Assembly (NCBI RefSeq): GCF_947498095.1
Contig: NZ_CANMJE010000001.1
Location: 310,001 to 374,000 of the forward strand
Source: an uncultured Shimia sp.
GTDB taxonomy: Bacteria > Pseudomonadota > Alphaproteobacteria > Rhodobacterales > Rhodobacteraceae
Length of the DNA stretch: 64,000 nt
Reading direction: 5' to 3'
Shown in pieces: positions 45,175-54,147 of the stretch. The position numbers and the translations under genes are program-made. The notes under the pieces were generated by a model that had not been told where the DNA came from, made no database searches, and saw only the letters and a program-made list of their open reading frames with translations. The stretch's first letter is position 1, and each line of letters starts with the position of its first letter.

Positions 45175-46233
45175 ATGCAGAATGCCAATGCCACCCGCCC
45201 TGAACATGGCCCCGCGGACCATCCCAAAGTGGCGCGCGGCAAGACCGGGGTGTTGCTGGCCAATCTGGGTACGCCGGATGGCTATACTTATTGGCCAATG
45301 CGGCGGTATCTGAACCAATTCCTGTCAGACAAGCGTGTGATCGACTATCCGGCATGGAAATGGCAACCTATTCTCCAAGCCATCATCCTAACCAAGCGTC
45401 CTTTCAGCTCGGGCGAAGCTTATAAGTCGATCTGGAATCACGACGTTGACGAAAGCCCGCTACTCACGATCACCAAGGCACAAACCGCCAAGATCGATGC
45501 AGTTATGAAGGGCAGCTTTGGTGGCGACGTGATGGTCGATTTCTGCATGCGCTATGGCAACCCCTCAACCGAATCGAAAGTGCGCGAAATGGTGGCCGCG
45601 GGCTGTGAGCGCATCTTGTTCTTTCCCCTGTATCCGCAATATGGCGGGGCAACGACAGCCACTGCCAACGACGAGTTCTTTCGCGCCTTGATGAAAGAAA
45701 AATGGCAACCCGCCGTGCGGACCGTACCAGCCTATTACGACAACCCGGGCTATATCGAGGCTCTGGCTCAATCCATCGAACGCACCTATGGCGAGATGGA
45801 CAAGAAGCCGGAGATCTTAGTGGTGTCGTACCACGGGATGCCTATCAGATATCTTGAAGAGGGCGATCCTTACCACTGCCACTGCATGAAAAACACGCGC
45901 CTTCTCAAAGAGCGTTTGGGTTGGGATGACACGCAACTTAAGACGACATTTCAATCCCAGTTTGGCCCGGAAGAATGGCTTCAACCTTACACGGTGGAAG
46001 AGGTGGCCCGACTTGCCCGAGAAGATGGCAAAAAGAGTATTGCCGTGATTGCACCTGCGTTTTCGTCCGATTGCATCGAAACGCTGGAAGAGATCAACGA
46101 AGAGATCAAAGAGAGTTTCGAAGAGGCCGGCGGTGAAGACTTCACCTATATTCCATGCCTGAACGATGACGACGCTCATATCTCGGCACTGTCAAACATC
46201 ATCCAAGACAACCTGAAGGGTTGGATTGGATAA
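45175..46233 (+). CDS. hemH: HemH, ferrochelatase
   Basis: Inserts Fe(II) into protoporphyrin IX, the last step of heme synthesis. The 352-residue protein has GVLLANLGTPDG near the N-terminus, the metal-binding histidine in VVSYHGMPIRYLEEGDPYHC, FFPLYPQYGGATTATAND and APAFSSDCIETLEEI. The CHCMKN segment shows cysteines that in some ferrochelatases help bind an iron-sulfur cluster, but the complete set is not obvious. It lies downstream of the methyltransferase gene and converges on a small membrane-protein gene. Confidence 0.96.
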   Translation: MQNANATRPEHGPADHPKVARGKTGVLLANLGTPDGYTYWPMRRYLNQFLSDKRVIDYPAWKWQPILQAIILTKRPFSSGEAYKSIWNHDVDESPLLTITKAQTAKIDAVMKGSFGGDVMVDFCMRYGNPSTESKVREMVAAGCERILFFPLYPQYGGATTATANDEFFRALMKEKWQPAVRTVPAYYDNPGYIEALAQSIERTYGEMDKKPEILVVSYHGMPIRYLEEGDPYHCHCMKNTRLLKERLGWDDTQLKTTFQSQFGPEEWLQPYTVEEVARLAREDGKKSIAVIAPAFSSDCIETLEEINEEIKESFEEAGGEDFTYIPCLNDDDAHISALSNIIQDNLKGWIG

Positions 46234-46268
46234 GCTCTAGCCCCTAATCAAGGCAAAGAAGTGATTCT

Positions 46269-46301
46269 AAAAAGAAAAGGCGGAGCCAATGGCTCCGCCT
46301 T
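46269..46301 (-). terminator. Intrinsic terminator after the small membrane-protein gene
   Basis: Minus strand: an eleven-base-pair stem (46301-46291 with 46287-46277) with a three-base loop runs into TTTTCTTTTT. It follows the stop of the 59-residue gene by 30 bases. The plus strand has no T-run, so hemH is not well terminated by it. Confidence 0.88.
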
Positions 46302-46331
46302 CCCAAATTCGCAAAGATGCGTAATACGCGC

Positions 46332-46511
46332 TTACAGCGATACTGCTGCGGCAACGATCGCGATCAGCAGAAGCGGAACCCAGATCGCAGAATCAGAAGA
46401 CGATGCTTCAGTTTCAACGATTTCAGGCTCTACAACTGGGTCAGCCATCGAACCGGCAAATGCGGTCGATGCAGCGGCGGTCAGTGCAGCGGCGAGAACG
46501 AGTTTTTTCAT
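46332..46511 (-). CDS. Small secreted or membrane protein beside hemH
   Basis: A 59-residue protein with a signal peptide (MKKLVLAAALTAAASTAFAG), a short acidic stretch (VVEPEIVETEASSSDSA) and a C-terminal hydrophobic helix (IWVPLLLIAIVAAAVSL). GGAGG five bases before ATG 46511 fixes the start. Similar small proteins in Rhodobacteraceae are, I believe, mislabelled ferrochelatase because they sit next to hemH; nothing in the sequence supports catalysis. It likely sits in the inner membrane with an acidic periplasmic loop. Function unknown. Confidence 0.82.
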   Translation of the reverse strand: MKKLVLAAALTAAASTAFAGSMADPVVEPEIVETEASSSDSAIWVPLLLIAIVAAAVSL

Positions 46512-46657
46512 AGTATCCTCCAGATATTTAGCTTCACGTCGGCAATATGGGCGACGCAAAGCTCCCAAGACTTACCTCGTAACCTTGTCTAAACAGCAAT
46601 GGGGGTGGATTGCAAACCCAAGATTGCAGGTGACAGGGCGTGAGAGACAAAATGTCG

Positions 46658-47251
46658 TCAAATAAGCAACACTTGCGTGCCTACTTTGGTCAAGCTGAAC
46701 AATTCAGCAATGTGTTCGTTGTAAAGACCGATGCATCCGTTGGACGATCTGCGCCCTATTTTACGCGTATCATGGGTGCCGTGTATCCGATAATAGGTCC
46801 AGCTTAGATACAACGCATGCGTGCCCAGTGGATTGTCGGGACCAGGTGGCACATGGGGCGGCCATTCTGGGTTACGCTTCTTCATCGCAGGCGTCGGTGT
46901 CCAGCTTGGGCCCTCAACTTTACGAATAACTTTGGTGCGTCCACGTCGCGTAAGGTCTTCTGTCAAAGGGACAGACGATGGATACAGCTTGTAGACCGAT
47001 TGATCCTCGGACCAGTAGTGAAGCGCCCGCGAGGTCACATCGACCAGAATGGCGCCGTTACGGGTGTTTGAGAAATAGGGGCGCCAATCAAGCGAACGGA
47101 AGCTTGATATGTTGCGCACAACCACCTCATCAATGTCACGCTCGACCTCGGTCGTGTTTGCGGTCTGGGCAATTGCTGGCGCGCTTAGAAACGCGGCACC
47201 GCTCGCCAGAAAGGCGCGGCGGCCAAAACGAGAGTTGGATTTGTCTGTCAT
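46658..47251 (-). CDS. Tat-exported L,D-transpeptidase (YkuD)
   Basis: A 197-residue periplasmic enzyme that makes 3-3 peptidoglycan cross-links or attaches proteins to peptidoglycan. A twin-arginine signal is present (RFGRRAFLASGAAFLSAPA). The YkuD catalytic motif is IHGTHDTRKIGRRSSNGCIG, with the nucleophilic cysteine in SNGCIGLYNEH. PPGPDNPLGTHALYL is a common lead-in. ATG 47251 begins the signal; the frame continues upstream without support. It is divergent from a CAP-domain lipoprotein gene. Confidence 0.9.
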   Translation of the reverse strand: MTDKSNSRFGRRAFLASGAAFLSAPAIAQTANTTEVERDIDEVVVRNISSFRSLDWRPYFSNTRNGAILVDVTSRALHYWSEDQSVYKLYPSSVPLTEDLTRRGRTKVIRKVEGPSWTPTPAMKKRNPEWPPHVPPGPDNPLGTHALYLSWTYYRIHGTHDTRKIGRRSSNGCIGLYNEHIAELFSLTKVGTQVLLI

Positions 47252-47417
47252 TTTGATCCTCGGCGAAAGTCTGCTGGTCGATCCGGTATTAATATGGCGA
47301 GAATGCCTCAGTCGCAAATCAAACACTTGTCATTTGGCAATCTCACGCTGATGTGGGTTTTCAAGGCAACGCTGCCTGCGATACACGTGCGGTCATAGTT
47401 CAAAGACGGAACAGACA

Positions 47418-47975
47418 ATGACGCGATTCCTGGCACTAATTTTGGCTTCGACACTGGCTGTCGCAGGTTGTGACACAACAACCAGCAATGGCGGTGCAAC
47501 CGGCGCCAAACAGTATAAAATCTCGTCTAACAGCACGGCCAAAATCCAATATCGGGTTCTCGACTCGGTCAATGCGTTGCGTCAGGCTTCTGGAGCCGCC
47601 CCGCTAGAATTGAACGCACAGCTCAACGCTGCTGCGGCGACTCATGCGCGTGATATGTCGATCCAAAACCGCCCATGGCATTTCGGTTCAGACGGATCAT
47701 CGCCAATCCAACGTGTTCAACGTGTCGGATATCAAGGGCGTTTTCTTGGGGAAACCATCTCGGAAACTTACGAGAATGAAATGCAGACCCTTGAGGCATG
47801 GTTGGCCCAGGAAGACACCAAGCAGATTCTTATGACCCCAGAAGCGCAGGACCTCGGTATTGCATGGTTCCAAGAAAAGAGCGGCAAGATTTGGTGGACT
47901 TTGGTGACTGGAACCCGACTTGAAGGCCCGCAAGTTCAAAATGCGGCACCAGCCTCCCCGCCGGTTTCAGGGTAA
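47418..47975 (+). CDS. CAP/SCP-domain lipoprotein
   Basis: A 185-residue lipoprotein. The lipobox is LAVAGC (C18), followed by a low-complexity Thr/Gly linker. The CAP domain (about 45-160) has VLDSVNALRQASGAAPLELN, AAATHARDMS and GETISETYENE; the metal-coordinating His/Glu set is only partly evident. Bacterial CAP proteins of this YkwD type are often linked to cell envelope or matrix. It lies between two L,D-transpeptidase genes and ends flush with the second one. Confidence 0.85.
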   Translation: MTRFLALILASTLAVAGCDTTTSNGGATGAKQYKISSNSTAKIQYRVLDSVNALRQASGAAPLELNAQLNAAAATHARDMSIQNRPWHFGSDGSSPIQRVQRVGYQGRFLGETISETYENEMQTLEAWLAQEDTKQILMTPEAQDLGIAWFQEKSGKIWWTLVTGTRLEGPQVQNAAPASPPVSG

Positions 47976-48470
47976 CTATTCGTAAATCGAAACCACGGTG
48001 CCCATCCCAACCATAGAATAGATTTCTTCCATTTCGCGGTTGGTCACAGCGACACATCCCGCCGTCCAGTCGACACCACCCTTGCGATACTGCCAAGGGC
48101 GGCCGTGAATAAAGATGTCCCCGCCAGGGTCTTTCCCGATTGACCGCGCATAGGCGACATCTTGGGCATTCGGGTAATTGATCCCAATTGAAAGGTGGAA
48201 TTCGCTATTCGGGTTGCGCCGGTCGACGCGATAGTCCCCTTCGGGCGTTTTGCCGTCGCCCCTGATCTCTTTGTGCCCCAAAGGCTCAAACCCCAAGCCG
48301 ACATCATAGGTCTTCAGCACCTCATCATTGTGCATCAGGTACATTTTCCGATTTTCTTTATAGATCAAAACCCGCGTGACCTCTGGGCCATCATAGGTTT
48401 TGAACTTGGAAGAGCATGCCGACAGGCTGGTTAGCATAACCGCAACCAACACCCATGATATCCACCGCAT
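47976..48470 (-). CDS. L,D-transpeptidase family lipoprotein
   Basis: A 164-residue lipoprotein with the lipobox in VMLTSLSACSS. The YkuD domain shows RVLIYKENRKMYLMHND, GDGKTPEGDYRVDRRNPNS and the catalytic FIHGRPWQYRKGGVDWTAGC, with Cys in DWTAGCVAVTN. The short form with PEGDYRV resembles ErfK-like proteins whose members include peptidoglycan amidase-like or DpaA-type hydrolases that detach lipoproteins. Whether it links or cleaves is open. Its stop abuts the CAP gene stop. Confidence 0.87.
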   Translation of the reverse strand: MRWISWVLVAVMLTSLSACSSKFKTYDGPEVTRVLIYKENRKMYLMHNDEVLKTYDVGLGFEPLGHKEIRGDGKTPEGDYRVDRRNPNSEFHLSIGINYPNAQDVAYARSIGKDPGGDIFIHGRPWQYRKGGVDWTAGCVAVTNREMEEIYSMVGMGTVVSIYE

Positions 48471-48560
48471 CGACCTGTCCTCGTCCTGTTTTTTTAGACA
48501 ATAGCGCTTTCGACGGCATGCGGATAGCGCGCAGATCGGTTTCGCGCAATCGTGATCGGG

Positions 48561-49778
48561 TCAGATGGCAGAAAACCGCGCTGCAAGCTCGATATGCGAC
48601 GACCATCGGAACTGATCCACAACCTGCACCCAATCCAGCTGATATCCCGCAGCCACCAGAATGGCCGCATCCCGCGCAAAGGTCACAGGATTACATGAGA
48701 CATAGGCGATGACGGGAACAGATGAACCGGCCAACTCGCGAACTTGCGCCTCGGCACCTGCACGGGGCGGGTCGATCACGACGAAATCATACTTGAGATC
48801 CTGCGGGATCAACGGATTTCGAAACAGGTCACGTGCCTCGGTTGTCACTTTCTTTAGGCCTTCTGCCGCGCGCCACCCTTTGTCCAAGGCCTCCAGCATT
48901 GGGGCGTCATACTCGATCGCGTGCATTTCAAAGGTTTCGGCCAACGGCAGAGTAAATGTCCCACAGCCTGCAAACAGGTCGACGCCCTGCTTTCCCGCCT
49001 CTCCAACAGCTTCGACAACTGCCGCCAGCAACGACGCTTCGCCTTGTTGCGTGGCCTGTAAAAAGGCGCCCGGCGGCGGCACCACATTTGCACGCCCAAA
49101 TCGCTGAACCGGAGGCTGACGCGTCGCGACGACCTCCCCCTCCCAAGACAGGCGTGCCAAGCCAAGTTTCTCAGCCTCTTGTGCCAACTGGCTTAAGAAA
49201 GGGCCATCCAGGGGTTTGCCGCCGGTCACTGCTATATCCAAACCGCCAGAAGTCAGCGTCGCATTTACGCTCAACGCGCCTTTGCGGCTTGCCCCAGTCA
49301 CGGCCAGTGCTTCAGCAACAGGAATTGCCGCCATCAGATCAGGATGCAGCAAGCGGCAATCGGGGATTTCGCAAATCACATCGCTGGCACGTTGATGGAA
49401 GCCGACCAAGGCACCCTTTTTTGTGCGGCGGGCCGACAGAACTGCCCGTCGGCGCGCGGCTGGAGGCGACGTAGCAATGGGCCTCATCTCGGCCTCAAGG
49501 CCCTGAGCAGCCAAAGCCTGCACCACAACGCCAAGCTTCCAATCTGACACGAAAGCGTCGCTGGCATGCTGTAGCTGACAGCCGCCACAAGACTTAAAGT
49601 GGCGGCAGGGCGGTTTTACCCGCTGATCCGAAGGCCGCTCAATGCGCACACCGGTCAAGCGATCACCTTCCAAGTCACCGCTCACCAATTCACCGGGCAA
49701 GGTCAAAGGCACATAGACCGGGCCCTCGGCAATGCCGTCACCGTGGTGCCCGAGGCGCTCTATCTTTAACTCAACCAT
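48561..49778 (-). CDS. TrmA/RlmD-family RNA 5-methyluridine methyltransferase
   Basis: Transfers methyl from SAM to C5 of uridine in rRNA or tRNA. The N-terminal TRAM domain (1-55) is followed by the iron-sulfur motif CRHFKSCGGCQLQH with a further Cys in IPDCRLLH. The SAM site is VDLFAGCGTFTLPLAE and the catalytic region FVVIDPPRAGAEAQV with YVSCNPVTFARD (nucleophile Cys). The Fe-S cluster and 405-residue length favour RlmD-like 23S rRNA enzymes. It begins five bases after the ABC exporter gene and is probably co-transcribed. Confidence 0.88.
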   Translation of the reverse strand: MVELKIERLGHHGDGIAEGPVYVPLTLPGELVSGDLEGDRLTGVRIERPSDQRVKPPCRHFKSCGGCQLQHASDAFVSDWKLGVVVQALAAQGLEAEMRPIATSPPAARRRAVLSARRTKKGALVGFHQRASDVICEIPDCRLLHPDLMAAIPVAEALAVTGASRKGALSVNATLTSGGLDIAVTGGKPLDGPFLSQLAQEAEKLGLARLSWEGEVVATRQPPVQRFGRANVVPPPGAFLQATQQGEASLLAAVVEAVGEAGKQGVDLFAGCGTFTLPLAETFEMHAIEYDAPMLEALDKGWRAAEGLKKVTTEARDLFRNPLIPQDLKYDFVVIDPPRAGAEAQVRELAGSSVPVIAYVSCNPVTFARDAAILVAAGYQLDWVQVVDQFRWSSHIELAARFSAI

Positions 49779-49783
49779 ACCGC

Positions 49784-51625
49784 CTACTCCGCGTCGTCAT
49801 CGGCATTGATAAAGCCACCGGACTGCCGCGCCCAGAATCCGGCATAGAGCCCGCCTTTGGCCAATAAGTCACCATGAGTTCCCTCTTCGACGATGTGTCC
49901 GCCGTCAAGCACAAGAATGCGGTCCATCCGCGCAATGGTCGACAAACGGTGCGCGATCGCGATCACAGTCTTGCCTTCCATCATGCCATAGAGCGTTTCC
50001 TGAATAGTCGCTTCGACCTCTGAATCAAGCGCGCTCGTCGCCTCATCCAGTAATAGGATTGGAGCGTCCTTTAACAAGACTCGCGCCAACGTAATCCGCT
50101 GCCGTTGTCCGCCGGACAGTTTCACACCCCGTTCCCCGACCTGCGCCTCGTAGCCGCTGCGCCCTTCGGGGTCTTGCAAGTCCATTATGAACTCATGCGC
50201 CTCGGCCTTTTTGGCCGCTTCCAGCATCTCTGTCTCAGTCGCATCCGGACGGCCATAAAGGATGTTTTCGCGCACTGACCGATGCAAAAGGGCACTGTCC
50301 TGCTGCACCATGCCAATCTTGTCGCGCAAGCTGCCCTGCGTGACCTGCGAGATATCCTGGCCGTCGATATAGATGCACCCGCCCTCGGCGTCGTAGAACC
50401 GCAGCAACAGCTTCACCAGCGTCGACTTGCCCGCACCAGACCGTCCGATCAGCCCGATTTTTTCGCCTGGATTGATGGTCAAAGAGATCGCGTCCAAACC
50501 CCCGGCGCCACGCCCATAGTGGTGGGATAGAGACTGAATTTCGACTTTTCCTGACTGCATCTGCAGCGGCTTCGCGTTTGGAGGATCCACCAGCGTGATG
50601 GGCTGGGCAATGGTCTCCATGCCTTCTGCAACAACCCCCAACTGGCGGAAAAACGTGGTCAGCGCCCACATGATCCAACCCGTCATGGCATTCAGCCGCA
50701 AGGTCAATGCGGTCGCCGCCGCGACCACGCCGACGCTGGCAGACCCTTGCATCCACAACCAGAAACCCCAGCCAACAACCGAAACAATCAGCAGGCCATT
50801 CAGGAACACCAATGAGAAATCCATGATCGAGTAGATCCGCATTTCATCACGAAATGTCTCGCGCGAATACTCAATCGCTTCCTTGGCATAGTCCATTTCA
50901 CGATCATCGTGTGCAAAGAGCTTAACCGAATGAATGTTCGTATAGGCATCCACCACGCGGCCCGTGACTTGTGACCGCGCATCCGATGCGCGTTGAGAGG
51001 CCGGGCCAACCCGCAGCATCGTCCAGCGCACCAAGAGGCCGTAGAGCACAAGCCATCCAAGCATTGGGATCACGAGACGTGGATCACTGTCCGCCAAAAG
51101 GATCGTCGCGCCAATGAAATAGGCGAGCGAAAATGTGATTGCATCAAAGATCTGGAACACGGCCTCGCCGGCAGCCGGAGGCGTCTGCATGATCCGATTG
51201 GCAATCCGGCCTGCAAAGTCGTTTTCGAACCAACCAACCGACTGCCGCAGCACATGTTTATGCGCGCGATACCGGATCAGCGTTCCAAAGTTGGGCAGGA
51301 TCGTATTGTTCATCAACAAGACGTCCAAAGCCTGAATCACCGGACGCAAAAACAGGATAAACAGCGCCACAAGGATCAGCTCAAAACCGTGAGAGGTCCA
51401 GACTTCTGCCGGTTCGCCGGACAGGAGGTCGACGATCCGGCCCATATAGCCGATCAGGCCGATCTCAACGGCTGCAACGATGATCGACATGATCGCTGCG
51501 ATCCAGAATACCTTCTTGAAAGGTTGCGAATAGGCCCAGAGAAACGGCCACAGTTTCTGCGGCGGCGTATCTGTCTCGGGATAGTCGCAATAAGGGTCAA
51601 CAAGGTTTTCGAAAAACTTAAACAT
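49784..51625 (-). CDS. ABCB-type exporter, fused permease-ATPase
   Basis: A 613-residue half-exporter. The N-terminal 330 residues hold about six membrane helices (FWIAAIMSIIVAAVEIGLIG, YFIGATILLADSDP, and others). The ATPase domain has Walker A GLIGRSGAGKSTLVKLLLR, signature GVKLSGGQRQRITLARVLL and Walker B LLLDEATSALD. The WARQSGGFINADDDAE tail is acidic. ATG 51625 follows GGATTCCCCC; the frame continues upstream without homology. Drugs, lipids or peptides are possible substrates; none can be chosen. An rRNA-type methyltransferase gene follows closely. Confidence 0.9.
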   Translation of the reverse strand: MFKFFENLVDPYCDYPETDTPPQKLWPFLWAYSQPFKKVFWIAAIMSIIVAAVEIGLIGYMGRIVDLLSGEPAEVWTSHGFELILVALFILFLRPVIQALDVLLMNNTILPNFGTLIRYRAHKHVLRQSVGWFENDFAGRIANRIMQTPPAAGEAVFQIFDAITFSLAYFIGATILLADSDPRLVIPMLGWLVLYGLLVRWTMLRVGPASQRASDARSQVTGRVVDAYTNIHSVKLFAHDDREMDYAKEAIEYSRETFRDEMRIYSIMDFSLVFLNGLLIVSVVGWGFWLWMQGSASVGVVAAATALTLRLNAMTGWIMWALTTFFRQLGVVAEGMETIAQPITLVDPPNAKPLQMQSGKVEIQSLSHHYGRGAGGLDAISLTINPGEKIGLIGRSGAGKSTLVKLLLRFYDAEGGCIYIDGQDISQVTQGSLRDKIGMVQQDSALLHRSVRENILYGRPDATETEMLEAAKKAEAHEFIMDLQDPEGRSGYEAQVGERGVKLSGGQRQRITLARVLLKDAPILLLDEATSALDSEVEATIQETLYGMMEGKTVIAIAHRLSTIARMDRILVLDGGHIVEEGTHGDLLAKGGLYAGFWARQSGGFINADDDAE

Positions 51626-51794
51626 GGGGGAATCCAAAGTTGGAAATGCAAAATGGTCCGGCAAAGCCAGCAGGCAACGCCGTAGTGAGGTCAAATGTGG
51701 CTTAGGTCAGCCAAATCCCTCGATACATTTTGCACCCTCCCTATTCTTTGGGTCCGCAAACTGTGGTCCAGAGGGCGGGTCCATGTCAACCGCC

Positions 51795-52397
51795 TTAGAT
51801 CAAGACCATGACTGAAAAGACTGCCAGTGCGATTGCCATACTGCGCGTAAAGATCTGCCAGGCCACAGGAGTTGTCAGAAGAAAAGACAGTAACGCCCCT
51901 GTGCTGGACCAAAAGAGACAGACAAACAGGTTCAGGCCAGAAAAAGCGCTGCCCAATCGAAGAGCCTCCAGATACGGAGGCAGATCCGACGCATAAGCCG
52001 ACGCGGCCGCCAACGCGACCACCCAAACCTTGGGATTGACCCATTGGAAAAACACGGCTTCGGTCAGAGTAAAGGGGCGGTCCCGGACGCCCGTGTCGTT
52101 TGGGCGCGAAACCCAAAGCCGAAAAGCCAGCCACATAATCCATACTGCCGAGACAAGCTTTAGGCTCCATTCCAGAACAGGCCACTGCAAAAGCATTGTC
52201 CCGATTCCAAGACCTGTCAGACCAGACGTAACTCCGACACCAATGACCACTCCGCCTAGGTGCGGCAGAGTTCGGCGAAAGCCAAAGCGAGCGCCGGAGG
52301 ACGTCAAAAGAATGACGTTCGGGCCCGGACTAAACAAACCCAGAAAAACAAAAGCATAAAGTGGGTCAATTTGAGCGAAAAAAGCGGGAATAGTCAC
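51795..52397 (-). CDS. LysE/RhtB-family amino-acid exporter
   Basis: A 200-residue inner-membrane protein of the LysE superfamily with six predicted helices. The N-terminal signature is GLFSPGPNVILLTSSGARFG, including the conserved SPGPN. QWVNPKVWVVALAAASAYAS is the second conserved region (NPK). The start is GTG 52397, overlapping the cca stop by one base (TAGTG); an upstream frame is unlikely. It closes the operon hslO-CoA pyrophosphatase-cca-lysE. Confidence 0.88.
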   Translation of the reverse strand: MTIPAFFAQIDPLYAFVFLGLFSPGPNVILLTSSGARFGFRRTLPHLGGVVIGVGVTSGLTGLGIGTMLLQWPVLEWSLKLVSAVWIMWLAFRLWVSRPNDTGVRDRPFTLTEAVFFQWVNPKVWVVALAAASAYASDLPPYLEALRLGSAFSGLNLFVCLFWSSTGALLSFLLTTPVAWQIFTRSMAIALAVFSVMVLI

Positions 52398-53554
52398 TAT
52401 TTCTGGCTCAGAAGTGTATCGCGTGTGAGTGTGAATCCAGAGGATATCCACAAGCCCTCAAGCCGCGACAGCTCTGCGCCCAAAGCTGCGCCCTGAAACG
52501 CCGGCATGAGGTCCTGGGGCTTTATTGGAAACACCGCCTTTGCGCCAGTTTCGAGATCTTGCATCAAGGTTTGTGCCAATGGTGTTTCCAGCAGAGCCGC
52601 ACGCAACAGCATGATCGCACGCGCAGTATGGACGCCGTGATGATAGGCCAAAGCCGATGCGGATTTGGCGCTGGCCACTTCGTCCCGCAACTTATCCAGT
52701 TGGCGTGCCTGCTTCTTGGACAAACGCAACCGATCTGAAACATTCATCCCACCCAATGCGGCGAGGCGTGTCAGTGCGTCGGGCTCAGCGCCTATCAGGC
52801 TTTCCAGATGCACCAGAGGGGCAAGCGCACGGTCATCTGCACCCTCGATCACCTGCGTAAGTACTCCGGCATGACGCATCGCAGCTACCGCTGGCGCTGG
52901 ATCAGGTGCCGCCAACAGCTTGAGCACCTCAGCGCCCAGCCGTTCCTTCGAAAGGCCGGCTATTCCCTCGACACATTCCGCGATCGCCGCGTGTGCATCG
53001 GGATCCATACCCTTGGAGGCATCACCATACCAAGCATGGAATCGAAAGTACCTAAGGATACGCAGATAGTCCTCGCGGATACGCAGTTGCGCGTTGTCGA
53101 TAAAGCGCACCTGACGTGCTTCTAAGTCAGACATGCCGCCCAAGGGATCAACGACCGTTCCGTCTGGCCGCGCATAAAGCGCATTCATTGTAAAATCACG
53201 ACGGCGCGCATCATCCTCAACACAAGACGAAAACGCGACAACAGCGTGTCTTCCATCCGTTTCGACATCCTTACGGAATGTCGTGATCTCATGGGGGATC
53301 CCACCAGAAACCACAGTGATAGTTCCATGATCAATGCCGGTTGGGATGGCTTGAAAGCCCACTTTCCGCGCCAGATCCAAGACGACCTGTGGATGTGCAT
53401 CTGTTGCGATATCCAGATCGTTGACCGCCACTCCCATCAGCGCATTGCGCACGCAGCCCCCGACGAAAAGGGCTTGATACCCGGCATCAGTCAACATCGC
53501 GCAAACAGCCTTAGTCTGCGGATTGTCCAACCAATCACCGGAGATGTGCGTCAC
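52397..53554 (-). CDS. CCA tRNA nucleotidyltransferase family protein
   Basis: A class II nucleotidyltransferase that builds or repairs the tRNA 3' CCA end. The catalytic head has LFVGGCVRNALMGVAVNDLDIAT, with the metal-binding DLD in NDLDIATDA. DDARRRDFTMNALY and RFIDNAQLRIREDYLRILRYFRF are the motifs of this alphaproteobacterial group. The 385-residue length fits. Poly(A) polymerase PcnB has the same head, but the motifs here suit the CCA type better. It overlaps the CoA pyrophosphatase gene by four bases. Confidence 0.88.
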   Translation of the reverse strand: MTHISGDWLDNPQTKAVCAMLTDAGYQALFVGGCVRNALMGVAVNDLDIATDAHPQVVLDLARKVGFQAIPTGIDHGTITVVSGGIPHEITTFRKDVETDGRHAVVAFSSCVEDDARRRDFTMNALYARPDGTVVDPLGGMSDLEARQVRFIDNAQLRIREDYLRILRYFRFHAWYGDASKGMDPDAHAAIAECVEGIAGLSKERLGAEVLKLLAAPDPAPAVAAMRHAGVLTQVIEGADDRALAPLVHLESLIGAEPDALTRLAALGGMNVSDRLRLSKKQARQLDKLRDEVASAKSASALAYHHGVHTARAIMLLRAALLETPLAQTLMQDLETGAKAVFPIKPQDLMPAFQGAALGAELSRLEGLWISSGFTLTRDTLLSQK

Positions 53555-54147
53555 GGGTTCATCCTTTCGGCCAGCCCCCGCAGGATACGCGCAGTGGCGC
53601 CCCAGATGTAATAGGGGCCGAAGGGGACGGTAAAGTAAGATCGCCGCTGACCCATCCAGCGTCTGGATTGTACCGAAAAGCGTGCCGGGTCTGTGACATG
53701 AGCCAGAGGCACCGAAAAGACTTCATCCACTTCGCCAGGCTCTGGAACGATGTCAAATGTGTCTCTAACCCGGCCCAAAACAGGCGTGACCGTAAAACTG
53801 GTGACGGTTTCGTGGAACGGTAATGTTCCCAGAACATCGACGTTGTCGATCGGCAGTCCAATCTCTTCGTTGGCTTCCCGCAAAGCGGCGGCAATGACAT
53901 CTGTGTCGCCTTCATCCTGTTTTCCACCGGGAAAGGCGATCTGGCCCGGGTGGTGTTTCAAATGCGAAGCCCGCTTCGTCAGGATCACAAAAGGCGCGCC
54001 ATCGCGCAGTTCAATCGGCACCAAAACACCGGCCGGACGCAGTTTCCGACCCTCCTGCAAAACCACGTCTGGGTTCAGGTCAAAGTCGGACGAGGCGCCG
54101 GTTTCACGGCCCAGCGCCTTCAAAACATGTTCAAGTGGATCAGGCAC
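53551..54147 (-). CDS. CoA pyrophosphatase, NudL-like Nudix
   Basis: A Nudix hydrolase that splits CoA into 4'-phosphopantetheine and 3',5'-ADP. The pattern LTKRASHLKHHPGQIAFPGG with GGKQDEGDTDVIAAALREAN identifies the NudL/PCD1 group (UPF0035 motif before the Nudix box). I choose GTG 54147 (198 residues); ATG 54165 would add six residues. Both overlap the hslO 3' end. GRKLRPAGVLVPIELRDGA is the usual N-terminal strand. It is co-transcribed with hslO and cca. Confidence 0.87.
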   Translation of the reverse strand: MPDPLEHVLKALGRETGASSDFDLNPDVVLQEGRKLRPAGVLVPIELRDGAPFVILTKRASHLKHHPGQIAFPGGKQDEGDTDVIAAALREANEEIGLPIDNVDVLGTLPFHETVTSFTVTPVLGRVRDTFDIVPEPGEVDEVFSVPLAHVTDPARFSVQSRRWMGQRRSYFTVPFGPYYIWGATARILRGLAERMNP

